Of a DNA stretch of 64,000 bases, positions 1 to 15,669 are shown one piece after another. The stretch lies in contig CP075494.1 of assembly GCA_021613535.1 (NCBI GenBank), positions 5,208,001-5,272,000 of the forward strand, read 5' to 3'. Every line of letters begins with the position of its first letter. Within the stretch, counting starts at the first letter, position 1. Source of the DNA: Adineta vaga. Lineage: Eukaryota > Rotifera. The translations under genes were made by a program, and so were the position numbers. Under the pieces are notes generated by a model. It saw only the letters and a list, made by a program, of their open reading frames with translations. It did no database searches and was not told the origin of the DNA.

Positions 1-562
1 AGTCATGTTTTTACAGACATCAAGTGATGAAATGAAAAAAGGCCACCTGACACAAAATATTCAACGTTGACAAATGAAGCTATATCTTTTTGTGTCAAAG
101 AATGGAATACAACAGATTGGTATTTAGAAAGAGAGAAAAGTACGATGAAAGATTTTAAGTTTTGTAAGCTCTGAAAACTATCCATGAAGTAAAATTTGCA
201 TAAGAAACTTTGTTCTGACGAAACCAAGTGAGGTTCGAAGCGTCAATTCGCGATCAAATCATTTTTGTTTAGAATCAATTCATTCATTCATTCATTCATT
301 AGTTCACAATTTTTGTATCTGACCGTTTTTCAGGTTTGTTCATTAGAGCAATGCAAATTAATTCATCGATTATGTTACGTTTTGAAGCGACAGACGAAAA
401 AACTTTCACAAGATTTTATTCATATTTGAAACAAAATCAATTCTATACTGATAAAATATTAAAAGCTCAAGTTTCCAAGCATCTCATAAGAAAAAGTGAT
501 ATCTCGCCACCTTGCCATTTCAAATATCTAAATCATATCGATGAAAATATTGTAGATGCTCA
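1..562. other. left-edge flank, no firm gene
   Basis: No gene is supported here. A CATT tetranucleotide run lies at 280-302. A plus-strand open frame at 336-581 is preceded by a T-rich acceptor-like TTTTTCAG near 335. It could be the last exon of a gene starting left of the window, but its product matches nothing I know and its end overlaps the tail of the convergent receptor gene. Confidence 0.4.
280..302. repeat. (CATT)n microsatellite
   Basis: About five tandem copies of CATT/ATTC in noncoding sequence. Confidence 0.8.
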
Positions 563-3500
563 TCATTGCCTATTCGTTTGATAAGATACATTAGGAAGAG
601 TACCATCAGCTGTTGAACGTACAAGTTTCAAGTACAATACGACGGTAATACTGGTCACAAGAATAATCACAGCAAGAATGGGAAGAACAATAACCAATGC
701 TAGATTTGTCGATGACGATGAAGTTGATGAACATTTTGATTGTAATTGCTGACGTGTATAGATACCTGAAAGAATAAAATAACTTTTTCAGCTGCTCTTT
801 TGATAAAAAGAACGTTTGAATATGAAAATATTGATACGTATAAAATACGTCAAAGAAATGTATTGATTACATCATTGAAATAGAGATCTACTCAAGTGTA
901 TTATTAATGCACAGAGGAGGAAAGGAAAAAAATGAACATTTACTATTTCTTTAATTGAATATCATGAAATTAGATTAGTTATATATCTACCTTGATGACA
1001 TTCAGTTCCATTGCAATCACATTGTCCGCTAAATCGATTACAATTCGCACATGGACATTGATAAGCACAATCAGGTCCATATTGATTTATAGGACAACCT
1101 TCACATTTAGAGAGCAAATAATAAGTTTTTAATGAATATCAATTTGATTTGCTTCTTACTTGTATTACAGTAGGTTCCATACCATCCTGTGTAGCATGAA
1201 CATCCGTATGGATCAGGTAAACAAATTAATAATCCTTTACAATAATCATCATCACCTTGACAATTAAAATCACACGTTTGACCATAATAACCTGCAGGAC
1301 AACCTTTTATTAAAATAGATATTCATTTATTTTCTCGGAAACTAAAATTCTTTTTCTTCTCACTGTATTGACAATCGCTTCCATAAAATCCTGGTGCACA
1401 AATACATTGATTCACATACGGATGATATATTCCTTGTGAACGACATCGACCATCATCTATTGAAAGGGAAATAAGAAATTTATATATCAATAATTTCCTT
1501 GTATTTTTTTTGTCAATTTACAAAGTTGATAGTCAATAAATCTTGCATGATGTCCCGAAATACGTTTATTTTCTAATGCTAATGTGATCAAACCATTAAA
1601 ATCTTTTTTCAAACTAATTCCACTCATTTTTATATTATTTGTATTTGATAATTCACATTGTAAAGGAATTGTATCTGTTGATGACGTTCGATCAAAATTC
1701 AGATATTCATAACAAGAAGAATCAAGAGTATTATTTGTTTGTTGAAAACTTAGAACTAATGATTGAGTGTACGGTCGACGAAGGGCAACACTATAATCCA
1801 TTGGAAAATGTGGACGAACAAAATCGCCATTGATAGGAAATGATTGAGTATAAATAATACCAAGTAAACTATTCTGTGGTAGACATGCATAAAAACCAAA
1901 ACGTACATCATCACTTTGATTTGGTAGAGTTATATTCTGACAATTAGATAAACAAGTTTTATAATTACATGATGAAACTTGCATTAGTGAACGAATATCT
2001 TTTTTACGACAGAATCGGAGTGTATTTAAATTTGTAAATGGATTTATATCATAAAGTCCATAATAAGATTCATCACTAGCTTTGGATAAATGAAATCCTG
2101 TTCGATCTGTACCACGAAACGAAGCAAACCAGGCATAATTTAACGAACTATTGTACTAAAAAGAAAGAACACGTGATTTAGTGACTTTCTTAATAATTAT
2201 TACGGTAATAAATCATGACATACAGAATTATTCATTGGCATCCAATATGCATTCGATACTTGTTTCGTTTGTGAGATTAAACCAGTATAAACATAAAGAG
2301 CATTGAAACTTGTATCTCGTAACATGATTTCTAAAAATAGAATTCAATCCAACTGTGCAAACTTAGACTAAAGTATCAAATGAAATGATAAACAATACCT
2401 TGAACTAATTGCCATTCATATGCATTATTTGCATAAATTGGATATCCACCTAATTCAGCACAAAAATCAATTACACCAATTAAGTTCTTTGGTTCAGTAT
2501 CTGTTTCGACACGATAAATAAAATCATTTGTTTCCGTAGAAGTCGATGCTAATAAACAAATGAAATCTCAAATTTCCAATCTAATTTTTCATTAAACTTA
2601 CGTAGAAGTCGACAAAGTGGATATCCACGAATACTAGTATCATTACAACGATGACTTAATATACTGATCGATTGAATATTGATACCATTCGATTGAATTA
2701 CAGTACAATAGTCTTCGTCGGTAGTTATTGAACTAAGATTTACTTGTAAAGTTTGATTATATGAAATAATCTAGGAAAAGAAATTGAAAATGAGAGAAAG
2801 AAATACAAACATTCGTTGTATTACATTTGATTCCCATTGTTTAATTCGATTGATTTGTTTTAAACCAATAAAAAATGTTAGAAGATCTGAATTACTTATT
2901 CGTCTTTGATAACGAAATAATTCATAAATTGTTGTTGTAAGAATTTCTAAATGAAAAAAAAAACAAACGATTTCGTATCCTATGAAGAATTTCTTTTACC
3001 TTGAAGTATCATTTGTTCCGTTGAATTTGACCAATACATCAATGTTGCATTATTTTTTGAACAAAAATCTAATGACTGTTCACGAGTAAAATTATGAGGA
3101 AATGTGAAATATTTCAAACGATTTTCTTTCCAATGTTTCCCTGGAAATAAAAAAAAATAGATTGCTTATAATCAATCTTCTATTTTCATACATCCTAGAT
3201 CAATTTCAATCGGACGAATTGGATATAAATCTGTTTTACTTCGACATGTTATACTAGAAGTTCGCTCTTGAGAATATAGATATTGTCGATGTTCAACAGC
3301 AATATCAGGTATTGACGTTTCTAATATAAACATATTTTATGTGAGAAAATACAAATGACATATATAGTATTCATACCATTTATCCGATTACTTAGAAATT
3401 CATAACCATAATATGATGTACTAACTAATTTGCCTGAAAGAATTCCATTTCTTAATGTACTAATAAATGTTGATGATTGTGTTAGATTATTTCGAATTGA

Positions 3501-3986
3501 AAGTGTTGAACTTGTACTATTCCAAGGCATAATACGACCATCATGATATGCTGCTTTACATATCAATGAATTCTTTTGAAAAAAATAAACAAATTTCAAT
3601 CAATAGTCGAATATGATTTTAACGAAGAAGAACATTTACTTACTCCTGAATAAGTTTCATTGCCATATAATGGATATTCTTGTTGATTCGATAAATATCG
3701 TGTTGTGTAACATGAAGATGGACATATGAAAATACTGAACAAATTGTTAGTAGAAATAAACAAAAACTAGATGTGTGTTCTACTTGGTATTTAGATTGGA
3801 AGGATTGAGAACTAAAGATGCATTGTTGAATGTTATAAAACATTCATTCGGTAAATAAAATTGACCTATGTATAAAAATCAAACAGTTGAAGTTCATTTC
3901 AATTTGAAATAAATAATGAAAATAAAACCTTGAATAACTAAAAATAAATTGTATATAATAAGTTGTAGATAATAACTAATATTCAT
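563..3986 (-). CDS. LCCL / C-type-lectin-like / EGF single-pass receptor
   Basis: A multi-exon gene split by short introns. It starts at 3986 with a hydrophobic signal peptide (MNISYYLQLIIYNLFLVIQG). The first ectodomain is LCCL-like: a CPSSC motif, then YPLYGNETYSG and SLICKAAYHDG, the family signature, at 3500-3720. C-type-lectin-like modules follow (FTREQSLDFC, then FFIGL and a paired-Cys end, about 2600-3170; a second, weaker one at 2000-2560 with DFCAELGG). Next comes a roughly 165-residue Cys-containing segment, and then three EGF-like exons (CICAPGFYGSDC; GCSCYTGWYGTYC; CPCANCNRFSGQCDCNG) at 1000-1460. A transmembrane helix (LALVIVLPILAVIILV) and a short tail end at the stop at 563-565. 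It is probably a cell-surface recognition or adhesion receptor; the ligand is unknown. Exon order is firm, and exact junctions are good to a few bases. Confidence 0.8.
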
Positions 3987-4419
3987 TCTATTCTTGTTTC
4001 TGTATATATTCGACTAGTTCATTTATGAAAAAAGAAGAGTGTTGTATATTCTTTGAATAAAAATGATAATTTCGTTTTTTTTTTGTTAAATCAAATATTG
4101 ATTTATTTCTAATGGAAGATCAATATTCGTTGCTTTATCGAAGAACAAATAGCGAACATTCATTTGTCTAGGACATCTTTTTTTTTTAAAGTTTGTAATC
4201 ATTTTCTGTCAATTATGAATAGACTCGCGTGCCAAATTCATTCGATTTGCCAACACAGACATTGACATAAATTGAAAAAAAAATGATGCTGTTTATAAAT
4301 AATTATTATAAGAAAAAGCAAAAAGAAAATCGAATAACAAAATATTTTCATCATCATCATCATCATCAGTCTGTACAGAGACAAAAAAAAGATCGAGCTA
4401 ACTAAAATCACCGATTCAT
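3987..4419. other. intergenic between receptor and kinase
   Basis: AT-rich DNA with a short TCA repeat near 4350-4368. It should hold the receptor's promoter and the kinase's 3' end. No gene seen. Confidence 0.6.
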
Positions 4420-7514
<3,095 letters not shown>

Positions 7515-8040
7515 ATTGAATTGTTTGTTATTTTCTTTTTCTTTTTTAAATTTTCAAAAAATTTTTTCGCGTGACCATTTATTTGATCAGTTGTAATAGT
7601 TCGGTACGAAAAGAAAAAAAATAATAGACACAACAATTCATTTTTACTTGCATTTTTTTTCATTTTTTTTTTCAACATGGTTTCTTTTAAGTAATTTTTT
7701 TTTTGCATTTTATTTTCGTTTCTTTTTATTTACTTTTTCTAATGCAAATCTTCGTTTTTTTTTGAACAAGTTTTATATGTTCATGTTCTGTGACTTTCTT
7801 TCTTTCTCTTCTTCTTCTCGAAGAAAATAAAATCTAATTATAGAAGAAGAAGAATTGAATCGATCGATTTGATTTCTTTATAAAGAGAATAGTCAAATTT
7901 CTTTTTAGAACAAAGATGTCGCTAAATATCAATTGAAGAAATTTAAGTGGATATTTCTATTTTGATAGAGGTTGTTTCATGACGATAAGTAATGCTCATG
8001 TATAGATTATTCCTTATTCAATAGCTCAAGTGAATTTAAA
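7515..8040. other. divergent promoter region, DYRK / B9D1
   Basis: A T-rich tract (7600-7810) on the DYRK side, then mixed AT-rich DNA up to the B9D1 start. The open frames here are low-complexity Phe/Lys artefacts. Near 7972-7990 there is a weak X-box-like core (TCATGA), too degenerate to call. Confidence 0.55.
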
Positions 8041-8943
8041 ATGAGTACGAAACCAACAAGTTTCCTTGTTTTTGTGAATGGAGCTATTGAAAATGCGGAA
8101 GTATGTAGAGATAGATTACGAGATCAAATCTATTGTTTGCTTTGAATAGGTAAATGATTATGATGAACTTTACCTTCGATTTTCTTACGTCATAGGCAAG
8201 GATTGGGAAATTTGTTCGGTAAGTTAATTAATGAAATGAATAGGTATAAATCTATGAAAGCTTATCTAGGGTCTTGACGAAGGAACAACACAAATCGCTC
8301 ATAAAAGTGTGCAACTTGGATCGAAGATCGTTTTTAATTTTCCAATCGAAGTTACATTTCGATCAACAAATCCTTTCGGATGTACGTCACAGTAACAAAA
8401 AAAATATACTTCACATTCATTTTCGAGAATTCTTTTTTTTTGCAGGGCCACAGATAGTAGTGAGTGGTTATGGTTTAGATGCATTTGGTAATGATATTGT
8501 TCGAGGTTATGGAACAACTCATATTCCAATTCATCCAGGACGGTAAAAAGAATCTATTTGTTTTCTTTCTTGAATATTATTTTCTTCGTAGACATCGTGT
8601 TCGCATTCCATTATTTACACCACGTTCGTCGTCTCGTTTTCAACAATTTTTAGGATGGATTATGGGTCGTCGGCCTGAATTTGTCGATCCAAAAGTAATA
8701 GCTTTCAATGCAGGCAGAGAAAGTATGATCTATCACAGAATCTTTCTTTGCAAGATACCAAAATCTTTTCTTTTTCTAGTGACACGTGTTCAATCACATG
8801 GTTATGTTCAAGTTGTTTTCAATGTTGTAACTAAAGATATGGATGCCTTAGGATATCGAATTCAATCGAAACATTCATCTCCTACTGGTCAAAAACAATC
8901 TGAGAATACAGAGGCAACTCATACAGATAATTACTATTCATAA
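8041..8943 (+). CDS. B9D1: B9 domain protein 1 (ciliary transition zone)
   Basis: Component of the MKS/B9 complex at the ciliary transition zone, which gates protein entry into cilia. Six exons: 8041-8100, 8150-8218, 8270-8381, 8446-8542, 8592-8722 and 8780-8943, all with GT-AG introns of about 50-65 nt and clean frame joins. The protein begins [17 protein letters not shown], and the B9 (C2-like) domain fills almost all of it. Diagnostic blocks are [61 protein letters not shown] and [13 protein letters not shown]. All are in the order of vertebrate B9D1 and at nearly the same length. The C-terminal 25 residues are a divergent polar tail. Confidence 0.96.
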
Positions 8944-9529
8944 TTATTCATGAATTCAATTTTTTTTCTGCTTTGTATCTGTTTATAGAAAAGATATTAA
9001 AAAAAAACGATGAGAAGCTAATTGAACATCTATTCAAGTAATTCTTACATGTGTGTTTTTGTCGAAAATAAAAACGAATCTATACTGAAAAGATGATGAA
9101 GATTAGCGAACGAAAAACGAAGTTTTCTCTTTCTTCTTATTTAAATGCAATACTTAAGTTTAGTTAAAATGTCGACATAAAAAAAATCGTTAGAAAATAA
9201 TCACCTCCCTTCGATTTTCAAGTATCAATTTTCAAAATTTCAGTTAATGATTACTCTTTTTTTAAAAGCTAGCTTATTTGTTTAACCTATGTCAGTAAAT
9301 ACACATGCCAATTTGGGTGTTGTTTAATATAAATATTCCTGAAAGTACATATGATTATCAAGAAACTGATTGATGATGTTTCGAAAATTTATCCTGTTCA
9401 AATATAACTTTAGATCATTTGTAATTCCTTGAATGTCATCTCATATTCGCCGTTTCTACACAACATGTGAATAAATATTCATTATCTCTCTAAAGAAAAG
9501 AAAAGGCGCATATTTCATTAATTTATATC
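8944..9529. other. intergenic
   Basis: AT-rich, with no frame showing coding character or splice-linked exons. It contains the B9D1 3' region and the promoter of the next gene. Confidence 0.6.
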
Positions 9530-10242
9530 ATGAATTGGTCGAAAAAGAAAGCTGATCTATTAAATATTCTTGGAACTCGTTTTCGAAGTTTGAGTATTAA
9601 TCGAAGTAAGCATCGAAATAGTTATTTAGCAATTGATTCACATATTCGAATACCAATTATTCTCAATACTGTCAATGTCACACAATCATCTACACAAACA
9701 ATTCCAATCAATTTGAATAATAACAATAATGGTATATAAAACTCTGTTGTTTTTTCATTCCTATGGAATTGAAATATTTCATTGTTTTCCTATAGCGGAA
9801 CACGTAAAATCGAATGATAACAGTCGACATAAAAATCGTCGTCGAAAACATCAACAACGTTTTAATAAATGTTTAGTAGAATTAATTGAAAAATATCCAC
9901 CCATACCTGCACATGAATATTTAGTTTGTTTATTTTATAGGAAATTTTCTAACAATTACTTTCATTCGTTTAGAAAGATGATGATAAATCGATTAATGAT
10001 GATTCGAAAAAGACTTGTTATTCATCAATATCAACCAGTTAGATTTCTTGTTCTTGACATTTTCTCGTATAAAGAAAGTTTTTGTTTTAGATTCGGAAAT
10101 AACTTCATGTATTTGGTCAAAATTATTAGAAAGTCGAGAAGATTTATCAAAATTAAATAAAACACTTGAAGATTTAGATAAACGTTTGGAACGTCTTTCA
10201 TTAAATATGTGTTCAAAATGTAAACTTAAACATGTTTTTTAA
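9530..10242 (+). CDS. uncharacterised basic protein with C-terminal coiled coil
   Basis: I do not recognise the family. Four exons join in frame: about 9530-9731, 9796-9921, 9972-10037 and 10091-10242. The N-terminus (MNWSKKKADLLNILGTRFRS) is basic and followed by an Asn/Thr-rich stretch. The middle is strongly basic (HKNRRRKHQQRFNK), then LVELIEKYPPIPAHEYL. The last exon predicts a short coiled coil (LLESREDLSKLNKTLEDL...) ending in a CSKCK cysteine pair. The stop TAA (10240-10242) is followed at once by AATAAA (10242-10247), implying a minimal 3' UTR. It lies between two plus-strand genes and shares no obvious function with them. The splice of the short third exon is the least certain. Confidence 0.55.
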
Positions 10243-10541
10243 ATAAAAAGTCTATATATAGTTTCATTGTATATGTTGTACTAAGTACTACTGCCATCTA
10301 TGGATAGAATTGATTTCAAATTGATCAATGAATTTCTTCTTCATTGATTAAAAGATAGAAAATCAAAGAATTTTTTATTCAAATGAAACGAAAGATTTTC
10401 TAGAAATAATCCAGTGCCACGTGCTCTGGATGGTGATAATGAAAGGTCTTGTCCTTACTCCTGATTATCTAGATATTTAAATATTATTAACTAATCCTGT
10501 TGTTTTGATATTGAAAAGTATAAAATTGAAAAACACAAAAT

Positions 10542-11983
10542 ATGAATGAATATTGGAATTGGGCTCGAACGTTTCGTTGTCGTCCTCGTTTATATGCTGA
10601 ACCAAAATCAATTGATGCTCTTCGTAATTTGTTGATTGAGATCAATCAAACAAAATCAAAAGTTCGTGTTATCGGTTGTGGACATTCTCCATCATCACTT
10701 GCCATGTCAAACGAAGTTTTAATATCATTGAAATATTTCAATGAGATTATCGAAATTGATACACAAAATATGGAAGTTCATTGTCAAAGTGGAGTACTTA
10801 TCCGTACATTGAATGATATTCTTCCACAACATAATCTTTGTTTGCCAGTTCAAGGTTCTGTGAATACTTTAACTATTGGTGGAGTTATTTCTACAGCTAC
10901 ACATGGATCAGGTTACGAGCTTTCTTTCTTTTTCTATTATCAAAGAATATTCGTTGTTTTTTCTTCTAGGAATTCAATATGGTTCTATTTCATCATATAT
11001 TCGATCGATAACTTTAATGAAATTAAATGGAGACTTGAATGAATATCGTTTTGAAAATGATGAAGATCTATTCCGTTGTTTAACATGTTCTTTGGGTACA
11101 TTTGGAATTATTGTTAGTATTCGTTTACAAGTATGTCCACTGTTTCATTTGGAATTAAATCAATATTCATTAGAATTTCATACTTTATTAAATACATTAT
11201 CTATTCATTATTCTTCATCAGATCATTTTCGTTATATGTGGTATCCACATACAAATTCCGGTGTTGCTTATCATTTAACTCGAGTTACTCCACGAATGAT
11301 TTCTCAAAAGAATTCATTTTTATCACGCATATTTTCCTGGTTTAGATATTCGTTGATCGGTATTCTCGTTTTTTCTCTCTATTCAAATAATTATGAATTT
11401 TATTTTATTTTCTATAGGCCATCATTTTTGTGAATTATTATTTTATTTTTCATTATATATGCCAAGTTTAGTTCGAAAGATTAATACCTTCTATGCTAAA
11501 ATTGATGGAAAATCTCTTCATAAAATTGATCGTTGTGATAAATTATTTAATTTTGATTGTTTATTTCGTCAATATGCAAGTGAATGGGCAGTACCATTAG
11601 ATCAAGCTGTTTCGTGCCTTTCAGAATTAGAACAATCAATGGAAAATCATAAAAATGTTCATTTTCCAATTGAAATACGTTTTAGTAAAGCAGAAGATTT
11701 ATCATTTTTGTCACCCGGTTATGGACGAGAAACATGTTGGATTAATACAGTTGCCTATCGACCATATGGTGTTGATCATTCTCATCATCGAGCATTTTTT
11801 CAAGCATTTGAAAAAATTTGTCATAAACATCATGGAAGACCACATTGGGCAAAAGAACATCCATTAAAGCAAGAAGATTTTATTCAACTTTATCCACATT
11901 GGAATACATTTCAACAGAAACGAAAAGATTTTGACCCAAATAGTCTTTTGATTAATGATTGTCTTCAACATATTTTTCCATAG
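10542..11983 (+). CDS. L-gulonolactone / aldonolactone oxidase-like FAD enzyme
   Basis: FAD-linked oxidase of the VAO/ALO family, which oxidises aldonolactones (L-gulono-1,4-lactone to ascorbate precursor in animals; arabinono- or galactonolactone in fungi and plants). Exons are 10542-10911, 10970-11359 and 11418-11983. The N-terminal FAD-binding domain has VIGCGHSPSS, where the His is the usual covalent flavin site, and VNTLTIGGVISTATHGSG. GTFGIIVSIRLQV closes it. The C-terminal substrate domain ends with PHWAKEHP, the HWxK catalytic motif of aldonolactone oxidases, then DPNSLLINDCL. Length (about 440 aa) matches the family. No signal peptide, but one hydrophobic stretch (about 11430-11470) could be membrane-associated, as in animal gulonolactone oxidase. 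Which lactone it uses cannot be read from sequence. Confidence 0.88.
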
Positions 11984-12425
11984 TTTTATATTTTTTGATT
12001 CTATGTTTTTTTTTGCAGTCATATTCAGTAAAATAGCGACATCTATAAGAAAATATACATAATGCATAAATGAAATAAAACTATGCACCATGAAGATATA
12101 TGTTTGTCTATGATATGAATGTGACCCCTAGGTAACAGAATGCTTGGACGACCGTTGCTTGGTGTCATTCTTTTTCTCGTATTGCACTAACTAAAGTAAC
12201 GGTAGTCATCGAGATCTTTCGTATTCTTGTCAAGTAACCGTCGTCAGGTCAGTAAAAAATAAAAAAAAAAGTGTGTTACCATAACGAAAGTTTCTTAAAG
12301 AAAACAAAGTTTTATATTTTTGACATTTTCTTTAAATAAAAAAAAATCCTGAGAAGAAAACAAAAGGAAGAATTTACCATATCAAATATGGATATTCAAT
12401 TGTTTTTATCTTTTAAGTTTAAACC
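11984..12425. other. intergenic, upstream of RFX
   Basis: Contains the oxidase 3' end (AATAAA-like sequence near 12072) and the RFX promoter region, with an X-box-like site at 12275-12288. Confidence 0.6.
12275..12288 (+). promoter_or_regulatory. X-box-like RFX site
   Basis: GTTACCATAACGAA matches the RFX consensus GTHNYYATRRNAAC at 12 of 14 positions, with a perfect YYATRR core. It sits about 140 bp before the RFX start codon, so autoregulation is possible. Function is inferred. Confidence 0.4.
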
Positions 12426-15410
12426 ATGGCATCATCGACAACGCTTCCAATACGGGTAAGATTGACGTTAATTTTCAGTGTTTGGTTATATTTTTGGAAA
12501 AATTTCTTTTGTCTGTTCTTTTCAAGACTGAATCACGTTTAAATGGTCAACAGGGACAATATTTAGTTGCTACAACAAATCCATCAAGTGGTGAAACGAA
12601 TGGTACACAAACAACAGGAAGAGTTATTATTGCAAAAGCACATCCGCCAAATCAAAATTCGCAAATCAATCAAAATACAAACAATATTTCGGGTCCTGTG
12701 TAAGTATCATAGCCATAGTCAATTAAGTTTGTTTCAATTAATGATTTTTTAGTCAATTTCAATTCAATTCAAGTGATGGAACACTTTATACAGGAACGAA
12801 TTCGTTTTTTCAACCTCAATCATCGGTAAGAATGGAGAAAAAAATTACTTGAAATTTTATTATCGATTTTTTTCTTATTGACATAGGGCGCATCGTCTGA
12901 CGGGTTTTCTCATCATATATTATCATGTACAGGTGGCTATTTTGTTCCATCATTGGAAAGTGGTTCACAACCATTGACACATACAACACGCGCATCACCT
13001 GCAACAGTAAGATTCAAGAATTGCAATTAGGATTTAGTTCACCTTTGGGAAATTAATTAGTCTTTGTACGAATAAAAAAAGAAGGACGTCTGACAACATA
13101 TATAATCGACAAATGTATGACGTGACCATCTTACCCCCTTGTCCTCCTCTTCGTTTTTGAATAAGTCTTTGATCTTGTTCGAGTAATGGATGTACGTTCT
13201 CAGGCACGAAGTTGAATTTGAAACTGAAAGGATTATTTACACACAATGTAAGAATAGACAGAACCCAATTTGCCTCAGGCAATATAACACACAATACATC
13301 AGATATATTTGCTATTGAAGTTAATAATGCATTTCGAACAGGTGTTGTATCATCTAATTGATTAAAAACAACTATTTTAGGTTCAATGGTTAGTTGATAA
13401 TTTTGAACCAGCTGAAGGTTGTTCACTTCGTCGTTCAACATTATATTCATTCTATTTACAACATTGTTCGGAACAAAAATTAGAAGCTGTTAATCCAGCG
13501 TCATTTGGCAAATTAATTCGTTCAGTTTTTCTTGGTCTTCGTACTCGTCGTTTGGGCACACGAGGTAATTCCAAATATCATTACTATGGCATACGTGTTA
13601 AACAAAATTCGTCCTTAAATGCTTTCTCTGATGAACATGGTGGATTAACATTTCGAGGTAATAATGCATTTGCTAATTTTAAAAATCGTCGTTGGTCAAC
13701 ATCAAATGATGGTTCATCACCAGAAAATAAACCTAATGTTAATGATCAATCCTATTCATCTCAATCGGAATCAACATTATCTCAAGCTGATACCAAACAA
13801 TTTATTCACGAAAATAATTCTTTAATTATAAATGAAAATATTCAAATCGATGCAAATATTCAATTACCTGAAGGTGTTACACACGATGATATTAAACGTT
13901 TTGAAAGCATTTATAAAGATCATTGTCTTGTAAGTGAAATTTGTTTTCTTCGTATGTCTGTTTATATTGGAAATGTTACTGTTTACTTTTTTAGAAATTG
14001 TTTGATGTTATAACAACATTAGATTTTGGTTCTGTTGAACAAATATGGTTTCATTTTTGGTCTCAATCAGGACGTGAAGAAACAATTCCATTAGTATTAT
14101 TTCAGTCCATTTGTTCATTAAACAATGTACAAGAATTTATAAAAAATGCTGATTATCAATTGTATCAACAACTCGTAGAAAGATTGATTGCTGATATTTT
14201 ATCACCTATGCCAAGTTAGTTTTCTCTTCCGCAAAATCATTTTATTCGAATATATATTTGATTCTTTTAGCAAGTGCAACTCAATCTATTCGAACATTTG
14301 GTAAAAGTGTTGATGGTTGGCTTCGTGCTGCTCTTGGTCATTTACCTGAACGATTGAAAACAATAAAAATAACAATAATCAATGCATTTGCTATGACACT
14401 ACGACGTTATACGTCATTGAATCATTTAGCTCAAGCAGCACGTGCTGTGTTTCTTAATTCAACGCAAGTCAATCAAATGTTAGCCGATTTGAATAAAGTG
14501 GATTTTCATAATGTTCAAGTAAATTTTGTTTTTTCTTCTCTTCTCGATGTTCTATTGGCAAAAACATATTTATTTTTAGGAACAAGCTTGGTGGATATGC
14601 GAATGTGATGATAATTTAGTTTTACGTATTGAACGAGAATTGAAAAATCATTTATCATCTCAATCAACATTAGAAGATTGGTTACAATGGCTTGATTCGT
14701 TATTGAATGATTTACTTAAACCACATTCGCATTTATCAGGAGAAAAATATACAAAACAAGCAAAACAAATTCTCTTAAATTGGTCATTTTATTGTTCAAT
14801 GGTTATTCGTGATTTAACTTTACGTAGTGCAGCATCATTTGGTTCATTTCATTTAATTCGTCTTCTTTACGATGAATATTTATTCTATCTGATTGAACAT
14901 AAAATAGCATCACATGCACAAAAAACTCCAATTGCAGTTTTGGCTGAAGTAAGAAAGATTGAAAAGAAAATAAAGATTTTCTCTAAAGTTTAATTTTCTT
15001 TGTTATTATAGTTAACACTTCAAAACAAATTGTCGATATTTGATGGTGGTGTTAATCCATCAAATGGATCCGCATCTAGTATTTCTATTGAACGTCGAAA
15101 TATTCCATCGAAAATCTCCTTGGTTGTTAAAAAAGATACACTTTCACCGGTAAATTTATTTAATAGGAAACGAGAGATATAATATCTGTTTTGGTTTTAT
15201 TTACTTTAGGCGCAAATATTGACATTATCAGGTTCCACTGTTCAATTGCCAATCATTAATAAATTAGTATCTGCTGCTAAACTAGCAAGTCAACCAACAA
15301 CAACAACAACAACAACAAGCACACCAACGAATATAAATCAACAAAATGAAAAAGATTCATCGGATTCAGTTAAAAGACTTAAAACAACAGATGAAATTGC
15401 TGCTGTTTAG
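12426..15410 (+). CDS. RFX-family winged-helix transcription factor
   Basis: Sequence-specific nuclear factor that binds X-boxes, in animals chiefly to switch on ciliary genes. Ten exons: 12426-12455, about 12528-12699, about 12753-12825, 12887-13006, 13381-13929, 13995-14214, 14271-14518, 14580-14948, 15012-15149 and 15210-15410. A Ser/Thr/Asn-rich N-terminus is followed by the DNA-binding domain at 13381-13600: QWLVDNFEPAEGCSLRRSTL, NPASFGKLIRSVFLGLRTRR and LGTRGNSKYHYYGIRVK, almost identical to RFX1/2/3. Extended dimerisation domains follow (FGKSVDGWLRAALGHLPERL; WSFYCSMVIRDLTLRSAASF; SFHLIRLLYDEYLFYLIEH), which place it in the RFX1-3 type with B, C and D domains rather than RFX5/7. The C-terminus has a Thr run and an acidic/basic tail. 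The 374-nt intron before the DNA-binding exon is unusually long for this locus. Confidence 0.96.
13007..13380 (-). other. antisense coding-like segment inside an RFX intron
   Basis: This intron is about seven times longer than its neighbours. On the minus strand it is open from the DNA-binding exon down to about 13130 and reads like real protein (VFNQLDDTTPVRNALLTSI; LPEANWVLSILTLCVNNPF; NFVPENVHPLLEQDQRL). It ends at a donor-like GGTAAG. It may be a fragment of another gene captured in the intron. No start, partner exon or family could be identified. Confidence 0.3.
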
Positions 15411-15669
15411 TTTTTGTGTAAATTTATTTGTTCTGTATTAGATTTTCGTTTTTTTCTCTCTTTTTCTTTTGTGTCTTCAAATAAATCAACGTTCTCTTTA
15501 ATTCACAAGAGATCGTATCACTTATTCACGAAGAAAATCGAATATTTTTCTTAGATAATACATGAAAGAGATATATCAGAAAAAGTCTATAATTTCAAAA
15601 GTTTTTTTCATAGGCCGCTTAAGAAGAAAATTTATTAAGTTAAAGAAAAAGAAGGATATTTAAACAATG

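Noticed and set aside
336-581. 81-codon plus-strand frame
   Set aside because: No motif and no visible upstream exon; overlaps the end of a convergent gene. Kept only as a note on the left flank.
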